From Polytrichum commune (Eukaryota > Streptophyta > Polytrichopsida > Polytrichales > Polytrichaceae), in contig OX485804.1 in the NCBI GenBank assembly GCA_950295325.1, positions 65,132,533 through 65,192,532 of the forward strand: a DNA stretch of 60,000 nt, in the 5' to 3' direction. The notes below the pieces were generated by a model. The model was not told the DNA's origin, searched no databases, and saw only the letters and a program-made list of their open reading frames with translations. Shown here in pieces: positions 49,334-60,000 of this stretch (the stretch's first letter is position 1; every line of letters begins with the position of its first letter). Made by a program: the position numbers and the translations under genes.

Positions 49334-52300
49334 ATGGGACATCGAAAACAAAAACAACGCGGTGACAAAGAGAAGTTTCCTTTAGAGTTCTTTTCAGAGA
49401 GTGGCGAAGAGCTCGTCACAAGATCTTCTAACCCCGGCAGATGGACGTCAATCAGTACTAGTGATGATGAAACAAGGATAGGGCAGCCAAGGTTTAGACG
49501 TATCTCTAACGGCGGGTCGGCTTTCTCAGTTTCTAAGGCGTCTTTGCTGGAGAGGAAGGCGCTGCTGGTGTAGGAGAGATGGAAGAGGCGGCGCTTTGTG
49601 GTGTGATGGTGGCCGGGGTAATGCTAGGGGTGCCGCTGTGGCACAGTATCGGGGAATGCCGACGAGGGCGCATGGTGTCTGTGCACCTGTTCCGCTGGTG
49701 GATTGTTTGTGCCTTCATGCTACTTCTGTGCTTTCTTGGAGCCATCCTCTTCGCATCCTTTGTCGTCCTCTTATCGAACCTCCCACCTCCCAATCTGTCT
49801 TCTGTTTCCACCAGCTGCAAAATCTTGTCTACAGGTATTCTTTCTGCACATAACTGGTCGCTCACCCAAGTGAACAATACCCTTATTGCAAAGAACATTT
49901 CATTCATAAGCTGTAGTTGATGTGCATGAGCATACCGGTTATGTCTCATAATCATCTTGAGTAGACGGATGTATTGCTGCCATCACGCCTCGTCATGCAC
50001 TCTTCTCCCGCCGGTTATGCAGTCCTTTTCTCTCCGGGTGTCTCTCCGGCCACCTACTCACGAATTTCAGTTGTGTGTCATTTTCTGGCAAATGGCCGGT
50101 TTCCTTCGTCCTGAACATTGTTGTGCCTCTCCTCCTAGTCTATTCTGTGTGCACATCGGCTTTTCATTGCCTACTTGTGCGCAAATTCATAATGGAATGA
50201 ACTCCAAAAGCTGACGATCCAGTTCACCACGGGCACAAAAATTTTGACCTGATTTTGGAGTTGTTTATCCTCTGAATTGGCAAATAGGAGATCAAACCAA
50301 GGCCACACTTTCTCCAGAGTAGTTTTCGTGTAAGGTCGGGTTCCTTATGAGAATTTGCAATTTACACATACAATGCAACAATGTGAACACATTCTACTTC
50401 CAAGTGAAGCTGAAAATCTAAGTATGTGAAATATTGTTATCTCATATCTACAAGTAGAGGGAGACTAACCTTATCGATGCCTGATAAATAAAAGACTACC
50501 TATGGAGGAAATGCAACCTAGATATTTTTAAAGGATTTCAGATGCAATCATGTGCATCATTAGGTTACAGTAAATTGAGCTGGACTTAATGATGCAGATC
50601 GTGAGAGGACAAAAATTGATTTCTTACTGATTTTTGCATTGAGTTCATCCTTTTAGATAAGCTTTGTCCTCATGAAGTGGTGGTTCCAGCCTGTGTAGCT
50701 CGCTCCATCTTGTGCATGGATATTCGCAAAATTGTAAATATTCTTAGGGTGGAAAATCAAGTCCTGTCTGTATTTGCCATCTGAAATCTGAACATTTTTG
50801 TTGATATGGAAAGGTCGGTGAATTTTCCAGTTAGAAATGTCTCTAATGTTAATATCGGTAAGAACTACACTAAATATGATATTTAGTGTCACCAACTCCA
50901 ATTGTCTTGCTCAATACTAATTGCAAACCGCGATATAGTGTCAACACCACTAAATGTTACTCAACATTTATTTGTCACTTGTAGTTTTTTGGGGGATTAT
51001 AGATTTACAGTGTTGCAATTACTGTCATTTACCAAGTGATTTTCCATCCAAATTTCAATCATCCATGACAATATTTCATCAGAAGTTGCTGACAAGAGAA
51101 GGTAGGGTTTTGGCCAATGGATGAACTCATCCATCATCAATGACAATATTTGTTCAGTTATTCATAAGAAGTGTCATCCGAAAAGCTATCATAGTGATAT
51201 TAAATACCATATGACACTAAATATCATATTCAGTGTAGATGCAGTAATAGAGAAAACTGACAAGTTGGCTAAATGCGAGATAAATGTAACATGGATGTAG
51301 AGCCAGCAAAAAGGGCTCTGCCAAGGCTTTGCTTACTACATTCCTGAGCTAGTGATTTCTGGATAATCTATTTGAGTCTCTGAATGTAGATTTCCTCCTC
51401 ACTTGACGCTTCTCTGATTGAAGTGGTGGCGAGTATTATTGAGCATGATGCTTTTGACTGCAGGTGTGGACCTCCGTTCTGCAAAGATCTGCGAGGTGGA
51501 TAATTTCCCCCATATGCAAAACAGTGGGCTGAGTCAGACATGCCGCTCTAAGTTTCAGTGTTATTTTGATTATTACTGGACCTCTGTATTTAAGGTACAG
51601 CCTTACTTGAAACCTATGTCTAGAGTTGACCAGTTCTTCCATCTCCTGTAAGTCTACATAGTACTATGAGGCTTACATTTGAAGCGGTGCAGGGGATCTC
51701 GACGCACTATTGATATATCTGGTTTCCCTTGCACAGATGGGACTCTGTTACTTTGAGAGCTACAGTAGTGAATTTTGAAGATAGTGTTTTCTTTGTACAG
51801 GTAGAATATAGGCCCCATTATTCAGATGTACCTATAGAAGCTGCTGCAGAGGCACCTCGGGAAGCCTTGCCCATAGGTTGCAGGCCTGGCTTTAGTGCTG
51901 TCTGGCTTGCAAAAGAAAGGTTTCAGGTAATTGCTCAGTCCTATACAGAAATCTTGCATTGTTGAGCTTTTAGCAATTTGTTGACACACTTGCAGATCTG
52001 CTTTTGTTTGTTCATTATAAATACCAGTAACTGTTCACAAACAACACTTTGTACGCTAGTTCCTTGTCACTTGCTCCAAGTTAGGTTGTATCTGGATTAT
52101 CCTTCCTGTCTTGCTTCATATTTTGTGGCGCTCTCTCTGTTTGGGTGTTCATCTGATGACCTTCTGCATGTATGTGGCTCTTTAAGATGATAAATTGCTT
52201 CTACTTTAGTGTTTTCACAAATTTGTTTGTCTGGGTTCATGGTTATTGCATAGCACGGTGCACAAAGTGTTGTTTGATAATCTGTTGAAAGTGAGTTATT

Positions 52301-53727
52301 TGTAGAGGCTTAAGCAAATTTGTATGATCTAAAAAGCAAACAGCAGTGTTCCTTATTATGACCAGCTCGTGTTTCAACTTGAGCACCTTCTTTTTGTGAG
52401 CATCAGATCAGTGATTACCACTGCCATATCTTGATTTTTTTTAATTTTTTTTAATTTTTACTTTTTCCGTTGTGCTTGTAGATAAATGAAGATTATCCAT
52501 GCAAATACAGCCCTGGAAATTACCATTGGGTGGAGCTCACGGACAAGGTCCTGGGCAATTGCACAAGTGATGAGGCTTTAAATTCCAATTTATATTTACG
52601 CAAAATTTGGAAAGAGTAAGCGACTTCCTGGAACTCATTCTGTTGAAAGGATTGTTGTTTGTGAAGTTTATTACTGCTGTTCGTTGCTATATTCCTTTGA
52701 ATAGTGTCCAGATATGACTAATATAATAATAAGAGGCATAAAATAGAGGATAATTCTCAGTTTTCCAATGTAGTGATCCTGATGTAGTCAATCTCTACCA
52801 TCTCCTCTAAATTGACCTAGTCATATATTTGTCAATTTATACAAGAAACCACTCATTGTTGTATAGTCCTTATCACGAGTCATGGTTTCTTTGTGCTTGT
52901 AGATAAATGAAAAATCTCATTGTTCATAATCTTTCTCAATGTCCCTTAACTTTCTTTTCTGTTACAAAATTTAGTGTATGGGAATTTCGTAAGGTTCTTG
53001 AGATGTTGCTTTTTTCTTAACTACAACCATGTTATGCAACTTAAATTTTTAGCCAATCAAATCAAGCTCAAGTTATTTCAATAGTTCTTGGAATCATGGT
53101 CAAAAACTGAAAGAAATTGCTCAGAAAATGATTTAATGTCAATCAATGGCCATGTTGCTGTTTCCAAACATTTGGATGTAGACCAAAGTTCATCCTTCAT
53201 AATGGGGCCTTTGGAAGCCAACTCCATATTTGGTATTCAAATTATCCTTAACACATCTTTGATACAAGCGCAACCCCCTAGGCCTTTAGAAGTTAAGGTG
53301 CTCTTTCTCTTTTTTATGTTATTTCAAAGAAAATGGTTGAATTAGGAAGGAATAAGTAATTTTTTTTTTCTGATTTATGTTATCTTGTTTCCTGGCAAGT
53401 AGGTTGAAACAGCAAGCAGAGAATTTTTTAAGTTTCCCCAAAACTGCTCCAATGTTCTGGCGGGCACTTTTGTCGATTAGCCTCGGTTTCTTCTACTCGA
53501 TATTTGTAACAGGTGTTACAAAGACAGCAAGCTGCTTGCGTTATAGGGTTTTTGTAACTGAGGGATTTTCAGACATTGATGTCTTGTACTTTGAAGCTCG
53601 ATTACAAGCTTCTTTCCTAGTTGTTGCATGCATGTTTACTCTAGTCTGGATAGGTACAGATTATGAAGAGCAATTTGATAGTGTCACTCAACATTTCATT
53701 GCTACATTGCAAAGAGTTTTTTTATGA
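49334..53727 (+). CDS. Unrecognised two-span membrane protein with Cys-rich loop (6 exons)
   Basis: Proposed exons: 49334-49491, 49647-49834, 51464-51594, 51801-51926, 52482-52615, 53403-53727; phases agree, 353 residues. The start ATG sits in ACCATGGG, a strong initiation context. A polar, charged N-terminus precedes a hydrophobic span (about 70-95, WWIVCAFMLLLCFLGAILF). A 165-residue loop then carries seven cysteines (110, 125, 142, 148, 186, 208, 228) and two possible N-glycosylation sites (N102, N227). A second span follows (about 264-284, FWRALLSISLGFFYSIFV). The topology and the pattern C-x-PG...F-x4-YPCKYSPGN before the second span recall animal BK-channel beta subunits, but similarity is weak and this is only a hypothesis. 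The first intron (49492-49646) bridges two frames and is uncertain; an alternative start is 49579. The last exon may end earlier, at a GT after IFVTG. Confidence 0.6.
50865..51238. mobile_element. Palindromic-end MITE, type A, full length, inside an intron
   Basis: A 374-bp element with 27-bp inverted ends differing at one position: CTACACTAAATATGATATTT on the left and AAATATCATATTCAGTGTAG on the right. Each end is itself palindromic. The interior matches 12106-12466. It lies in the intron 49835-51463 of the membrane-protein gene. Confidence 0.88.
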
Positions 53728-54596
53728 TATCATTTTAACTGACAAGAATAAGTCAGTTTGGATCATTCAAACTGTAAGTTAAACTTGTGCCAGGATTGTT
53801 GGTCCCTGTTAGAGGACTCTAGAATCTTCTCCCACCCAGGAACAGGGTGAGAAGTGTAGGTTGAAATCTACTAGTATGTTGATTGTACAGTGATTTATGG
53901 GGCTGCGATCCTTTATTAATTGAGATTTGAATTAAGAGGTATCAGGGTTGCAAGTACTGTATTCTCAAACTAATGTGTGAACCTTGAATGTCTCTATGGC
54001 TTAATTGGGCACAACAGTGTCTGTCTAAGCTGCTGATAATACTCCAGCTGTACTAATTGCTTGAATTTTTAATTCCACCAGGTGTACTTTTAGAATAACG
54101 AGTTTCTAAAATAACCTGTTATTAACAAAACATTTCGGCTATGAAATATTGTCACTCGTCTGATGTCTCACGTTACCTTCCTGGGTGGTCAAAAATTCAC
54201 CAGTTGCCATGGATTTCATATTTTGGAGATCCTCACAAGCAATGGGGTTGAAATCATTGTCATCAGTCCCTAAGTTTTAAACAGGATTGCATTCATTTCG
54301 TCTGAAGCTTGGTCTGTCCAATTCTTAACTGCAGAAAAGTACATACGTTGAAACAGCTATAACCCTCTGGCTTTAGAGACTCTGATGAAAAGGACTTGTG
54401 TACCTGTTCACCCTTACAAAACAATTTTCCTGATTCAATCTATGGACTCAAATTAGGGTAAGACACACCATAAATGCTGCGGATTTTCTTGATTGTACAT
54501 AATACAATGGACAATTTTATAAGGGACAGAATTTACACTCCCATGCAAGATCTTTCGTGTTGTCAGTATATTCCCAACTACACGACTCAGCTTCAC
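53728..54596. other. Spacer between convergent genes
   Basis: About 870 bp between the stop of the plus-strand membrane protein gene and the stop of the minus-strand PPR gene. It should hold both 3' untranslated regions. No other feature seen. Confidence 0.5.
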
Positions 54597-57500
54597 TTAT
54601 CTCCTTTTTTTCCGCTGCAAACGAGCTGCAAGCTCGTCTTTTCGATCTTCACTGGTCATCTGTGCTAATCTTGCAAACTGCTTTGGCCAAACCTCACCTC
54701 TGGTGGCCTGGATCTGCTCCACTACAGGGACAACATCTGCTGACATCCACGCATCCTTGTATAACTCCATGGAATTGTATCTCGGCAGTTCTGCAGTGTC
54801 CTCCAGGTCTAAATTCAAGCAGAGCGGTGAATCCTTGAGCCACAGACGCACTGAGTAGCCCTTGGCCACCAGTGCACCTTGACGGCCTTTGCGCATGAAG
54901 AATGGTGATCCCAATCCCCACAGGTGAGCTCTTAGTGTCTTATTAAGTGACACAGATGGACTTTGCTGGATGCCTGTAATTAGGAACACCTCCTTTGGTG
55001 GATTGGGACAACCTTCAAGAGCGGCCTCCTGCCACCATCCAAAACATCAAATCAAGTTGACTAGGTAACGCTTGACCTTAAGCCCCAACTTCAAGTTTGT
55101 GAATATAGCTACATTCAATGACAGAGCGCAGTACAAAAACTTTCTTCTACAAAAACATTCTCCTGGCTAGAATACAAGTAGAGTGCCCATTGACCTGGAA
55201 ACCTATACTTGAAAAGGGCACAAGTGAAATTCGCAACAAAGTTGAAATTTAGCTGTGAGGATCAAAGACAAACCTGCATGTGTATGAGCCAACTTGTCAA
55301 TGCAACGAGAGCTGTTCCTGGAGACAGCTGACGAAAATCAGCCTCCCAATCCTTCTCCTGCACTCTGGCATCAATAAATCATATTGACATTGATGTCAGT
55401 ACTTCATGTTTGTTTTGTGCAGAACACATGTTCTATCCAGCCAGGTTCAAATGTTTTCAGGCCAGTACCATGTACCTGACATAGTATTCTGGATACATGC
55501 CAAGACGGACAGCAAGATCAAAAAGCCGAGCTGCAGTTGCTTGTTGTTTGAATGCCCAAAGAACTTCCACCAGGTTATTAACCATATTTCGTCCTGCATC
55601 AACTGTTGCAGTATGCAGGGTGGTCAACCACTTCTCCACGTCTGGCATGGCATCCTCTCTTTCCATCACAAGCCTGAAAGTCAAGAAAAGAAAAACACCG
55701 GGAAAATATTAGAATCTACTTGAGCTACCACAGAACCTTCCTAATTTTTCCTAATCAAGAAGGATGACATTCAGTGGCAAGTGACCATGAGCACATGGTG
55801 CAGTTAAGACAAAAACCCCTAGCTGGTGTGATGGAAAAGCAGGATGATTTCAAAAACAAGTAACAAGAGACCATACCGGAGTGGTAAGGGGCATCCCGAC
55901 TTGCTCAAAGCAGCCAAAAGCATCAGTAGGTCACTTCGTTTCCTACAAAGACTACAATTCTGGAGAACACAGGTCCAGGTCAGATACTTTGGCTGTACCC
56001 CAGCATCTACCATTGCCTTCAATAATTTCACCACAGCAGAGTACTCCTGCTTATTCAAGTGCTCACTAATCAATTTTGTGTACCCTAAACTATCACCAAT
56101 ACCACCTGTTGGTCTGGAACTCTCTAATGTTTCTACTTTAAATAATCTATGTTCTCCCATTGAAAGCATATGAGCAGTGACTCCAGTAGGTACAGCCACG
56201 CACATTTGTAATTTTGTATCTGTTTGCTTTCCAGTATTTCTATACAAATTGGATACAGCAGAATAAATCAGTAATACTCCAGCTTCCAGTACACGCTTCA
56301 ATGGTGCGAACTCAGTATCCAACAAGTTGCTAGGCAGAAGCTCATTCTTTGTAAGACCTACTCTTGACATCTTGCTTTTCCTCATAGTCAACCAGATTGA
56401 ACGGATCCTAATGTTAAAGTAAGCATCTATGACTAAATAAACAAATAGTATCCAAAAGCTATGCAGTGACTCTGTTATACATTTTGAATGAAGTAGCACA
56501 ACTAACTCCAGATATCTGCAAACAATGAAACAGTCAAGTCATACAAGAGGCTGAAGGCACAGCAAGCAACAAATCTCTGAAAGTTATTCGATCATGCAGC
56601 GTGCAGCAAAGAGTGGATGAAACAAAGTTTTGAGATGGAGTTTTTTGGCTCCATCAATGTGCTCAAAGTATTTGAAAGGAACAACTTAGGTCCATAGCGA
56701 AGGATTGCAGTTTCTTGTATAACTGATGGGCTCTACTATGGAGAGATGCAGGTAGTGAGACATTTGCACAAACCTGGGCTGCGGAAAGAAATGTGAGAGC
56801 TGCAGAAGGCTTCCTGGCATGCCTCCCTCCAGACCCAGGGTCAAGGCATCTCCCAGGTACTCAAATGACATAAAGAGACCAATGTGTGTTGGGTGTCCTT
56901 TGTCTGCACATTGTGCGTTCTCCGGCAAAACTCTTGTACTTGTGTATGTATCTAATTCAGAAGAGCTTCTTTCTCCACTCAACTCTGAAGTTTCTGAATC
57001 CATTTTATTGGCTTCATCGAATTCTAATCTCCCATTTGTAGACTTGATAAGATTGTAAGTCCACAAATCAGGCGCACAACGATTCCGATTCATCTCTTCG
57101 ATAATTCCTCTTGCTTCTGCAAAATACTGCTTGGTGATACAACCGCTTAACAAGGTGTTGTACGTCACTATGTCTGGTCGGAGACCTGCCCTAAAAACCT
57201 CCAATAAGAAACTCAATGCCATGCCAGGTTGCAGGTCACCCTTACAGCGGGCATTCGCAATCGTGTTGAATGTGATGATATCAGGTTCACAGCCCTTCGA
57301 CTGCATCAGGGTTAGGATGTGCTGCAACTCTTGCCACTGCCCCTGCTTGGCGTAAGCACTCAACAGTGCATTGTACACCTGCACACAACACAGGTTCTTC
57401 AACAATCCTCATTCTTGAGCAGAAGCTTTTGGGAATAACCTGTGGTCACTTGAAAGATACGGCAGCACCAGCTAAGGCTGTTGATGCTAAGGAGCTAGAT

Positions 57501-58521
57501 TTTCATCACACGTTGCAGGAACCCCAGTGACTTATGTTACTGTTAATGTGGACTCTCAATTCCAAAGAGAAGAATCAAAGTGCATCTTCCACAATGTGCT
57601 CTAGGGGTTTAGATATAGATTGCAAAGCATGAGAGCACATCAAGGGGCGCCAACAACGGTGAAAAATTATATTGCTTTTCATGTAGGTATTGAAGTCGTA
57701 TCGAGAATGTGGTTTGGGGTTTTACAATGTGCTAGAGATTGCAAAACATTCAAGCACCTGAAGGGGCGTCAAAATCTGTGAATGAACAAACAATTCACCT
57801 GAACGCATGCAGACAGCTCCGGTTCAGCCCTACTGAAGAGCTCTTGGGCGAGGGCCACCTGACCCGATCTCCCGAGGACACCCAGAATTGCCGCAAGCAT
57901 ACGAGGGTTGGGAGTGTACCAATCCCGCAAGTTAAGCCACTCGTACAGCTCCAGCGCTCGTCGCCACCTCGTTTGGCCCACCGTGCCGAGCACAGTGGCC
58001 AGGTCGTTGGGATGGAGCTGCTCCGGCCACACTTCCATCACATCCGCCACCGTCCTCGCTACCTCCAGCTCGCAAATCGCCGTCGACAGCCTCCGAACCC
58101 TAGCTTTCCAGTCCTTGGCTTTCTTGAGCGCCAGTTTGGACAGCCTCCTCGTGCTTATCCGCATGGCCTCTCTGTATTTCCTGTTCCCCCCCTTCTCGCC
58201 TCCTCCGTTTTGTAATTGCAACATAGATGGCGCCCACCTCTTCTCGCCCACCTCTTCTTTCATCGTCCTGCCATTCCCTTGGTTCGAGACTGGGGTTGTC
58301 TCGCTCGCATTGTCAAGAGGTGCTGCCGGTTGCAGCTGCAAATCCTCATCGCTCAGCTTGGGCCGAGCGCCGGGCCATCTTACTTCGGGAGAAGCTCGTC
58401 TGTACACAAATGGTCGGTCGCCACTTTTGTCTAGTGACAAAGCATAAGAAACGCGATGGCGATGGGGAATGAACTTCGACACGGCCACTGCAACCACCGT
58501 AGCCAAAGTTCCTGCTGCCAT
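54597..58521 (-). CDS. EMB1270: EMB1270-type chloroplast PPR protein with shortened repeat array (6 exons)
   Basis: Exons on the minus strand: 58521-57799, 57378-56774, 56407-55877, 55673-55476, 55364-55274, 55028-54597; GT/AG borders and phases agree, 859 residues. Arabidopsis EMB1270 acts in splicing of chloroplast group II introns. A Ser/Arg-bearing, Ala-rich N-terminus could be a transit peptide. Residues about 160-241 match the family's N-terminal part (RRALELYEWLNLRDWYTPN, MLAAILGVLGRSG, LFSRAEPE). Three good PPR motifs follow (242-274 VYNALLSAYAK...CEPD; 275-310; 311-345 ending NRCAPD), then a degenerate fourth. The C-terminal part is also recognisable (YLTWTCVLQN, LLMLLAALSKSGCPLPLR; LLWAF-like VLWAFKQQATAARLF; KDWEADFRQLSPG; ITG...SLNKTLRAHLWGLGSP; VRLWLKDSPLC). 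Arabidopsis has about 1,440 residues; some 20 central PPRs are absent and introns 1-2 (420 and 366 bp) cannot contain them. Residues about 370-540 are not PPR-like. Confidence 0.85.
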
Positions 58522-59740
58522 GTTTCAATTTCTCTTTAAGAAGGTATGCGTCACATGAAGCTCATCGCAATATCGCACGAGAACAATGCTGTTGTCCGAA
58601 GAAGCCTTGAAATTTCAATTCATGACATTGTGTGCAGGACTTGAGACATCTCAAGTTCGAATTGCACCAAAACAGAACAGGTGCATTCACCCAAAAACCA
58701 AACCCAATCAAACTTTGACAGAGACAAAGAACGACACCCACTTCGACTTTCCAGAGAGATTTGACAACCGGCGGCTTCTAAACTGAAATCTGGACGCCCA
58801 CAACCCCACTTCTTATACCTCAAGCCTGTCCACTGTCAACAACCCACTCGAATGCAATCCCAACCTCTCAGTTCACGAAGTTGAAACAGTTTCAAGTCCA
58901 TGATTATGCAGGTAAAGGAAACAACATCGAAATGAAGTCTAAAACACAGCTCGCATCTCCAACATGCTATAACTCCCTACATAAGTTACATGTAGTTTGA
59001 TTTCTGAGGTAATTTTCTTTCATAACATAGTTATCCATAAAGTCTCTCAAAATTGGGATGGGACCATGTGTTTATCCTTCTTTGAGAAAGTTTTCCATTA
59101 AGAGCACATTAGATCATCATACATTGGAGCCATTTTTGAAAGTTGGGTGAAATTTTTGGGACCTCCTCTTTCCATCTCTCAAACTCTAAGAGACTTTCAA
59201 GATCTAAAATAAGGTATGCACATGGGACCCACTATCCTAAATCCTGGATTGGCCTATGTAAGGCTAGCTTGACCCAACCATCCTAGTAGGATAAGGCTGA
59301 CGTTAAGTCCCCCCCACAAACTTTTCGGGGGAGGAATATTCGGGCAGGGGCTGCCGCCCGTCAGATTTTCTGGACCCCACCGAAATATGTTGCCCACCCG
59401 CCCGACTTCAAAAAAACTATTGTCCTTGCATTCTTGAAGGCCACTTACCCACAAATCCCATATTGAGTGCACTTCATTTTCAAGGTCCCAAATCCAATAT
59501 ATATGTTCACTTCCATTGAGTAAATAAACAAATTGATTGGATTTCATTTACAAAGTGAAACCGCCAATAAAGCATGTAATTAACTTGGAAGTCAAAAATA
59601 TTACAAAATCCTCATTAGCACTGAGGTTATAATTTTTGTGACTTACCATGAAAGGGACTTTGTCATTCTAAAATGAAACTAATATTAATGATTTAATTTT
59701 TATATGTTAAATATTATAATATAGTTAATACCTTCTACTT
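58522..59740. other. Upstream flank of PPR gene, no gene recognised
   Basis: Contains the presumed promoter and leader of the minus-strand PPR gene. No other reading frame is convincing; the frame at 59254-59547 shows no domain. Confidence 0.45.
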
Positions 59741-59744
59741 TCAC

Positions 59745-60000
59745 AAAGTATTCATATGCATTTAAATTAATTAAGTGTGATTGAATATAACTAAGTCTAA
59801 TTAATTCTGATTAATCCTAATTAAGTCTGATTAAATCAGAAAATATGCTTACCAAATTAATTAAGCCTAATTAATTATAAATTATATTTACTAGAGTTAA
59901 TTCCATTAAATCATGATTAATTCCAGTAAGTACATTTTATAATTATTTTGGATAGCATGCTTTCTAATTTAATTGGGCTTAATTAGAATTAATCAGGATT
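59745..60000. repeat. AT-rich degenerate tandem array of TAATTAAG-like units
   Basis: Many imperfect copies of words such as TAATTAAGTCTGAT, TAATTCTGATTAATC and CTAATTAATTA at roughly 10-13 bp spacing, continuing to the window edge. Composition is nearly all A and T with occasional CTG/GTC. Confidence 0.6.

Noticed and set aside
49835-51463. Possible U12-type intron (donor GTATTCTTTC, TTTTGAC near the acceptor)
   Set aside because: The donor has a mismatch at an important position and the putative branch point lies too close to the AG; an ordinary major-type intron is more likely.
57599-57785. Weak duplicated stretch in PPR intron 1 (AGATTGCAAA...AAGGGGCG)
   Set aside because: Only short words match, and the boundaries are unclear; could be chance or very old.
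1-60000. tRNA, rRNA, CRISPR arrays or a bacterial-type operon
   Set aside because: I saw no convincing tRNA T-arm motif in a foldable context, no regularly spaced identical repeats with unique spacers, and gene structure is eukaryotic.

Overview
This is nuclear DNA of a land plant (or a close streptophyte relative). All five protein genes I can reconstruct are split or built in plant fashion, and four have clear plant relatives: a TITAN-like/CENATAC-type minor-spliceosome factor, a UBP26/USP48 ubiquitin protease, a class B DnaJ co-chaperone and an EMB1270-type chloroplast PPR protein. Introns are short (about 75-1,700 bp), intergenic DNA is AT-rich, and much of it is made of small inverted-repeat transposons. 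I cannot name the species. Short introns argue against a conifer, and the divergence from Arabidopsis would fit a bryophyte, lycophyte or fern, but that is inference.

Layout. 1-3.7 kb: intergenic with two related MITEs. 3.7-6.7 kb (-): TITAN-like. 6.8-19 kb: a gene desert holding a (CT)n microsatellite and a dense cluster of MITEs. Several of these carry a GGGCC-CTTCACAC-type terminal repeat and a 3-bp duplication (TTA/TAA/TCA), as PIF/Harbinger elements do, and one has jumped into the tip of another MITE. 19-29.2 kb (+): a UBP26 gene in which I can join 16 coding exons with consistent phase into 1,372 residues. 29.2-35.3 kb: no recognised gene. 35.3-36.5 kb (-): an intronless class B DnaJ gene with a telo-box and pyrimidine-rich tract upstream. 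37-49 kb: degraded repeats, two dead LINE remnants in opposite orientation, a strong hairpin and more MITEs, including a second nested insertion. 49.3-53.7 kb (+): a multi-exon membrane protein of unknown family, with a MITE in one intron. 54.6-58.5 kb (-): an EMB1270-like PPR gene whose N- and C-terminal parts are intact but whose central PPR array is far shorter than in Arabidopsis.

The genes have no obvious joint pathway; they are independent housekeeping genes (minor splicing, histone deubiquitination, protein folding, chloroplast RNA processing). The most notable material is the MITE population: a family with palindromic ends (five copies or fragments), at least four GGGCC-type elements plus a related two-copy family, and two independent cases where a GGGCC-type element inserted at the TAA/TTA of a palindromic end. 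Second is the contracted EMB1270 gene, third the unknown two-membrane-span protein.
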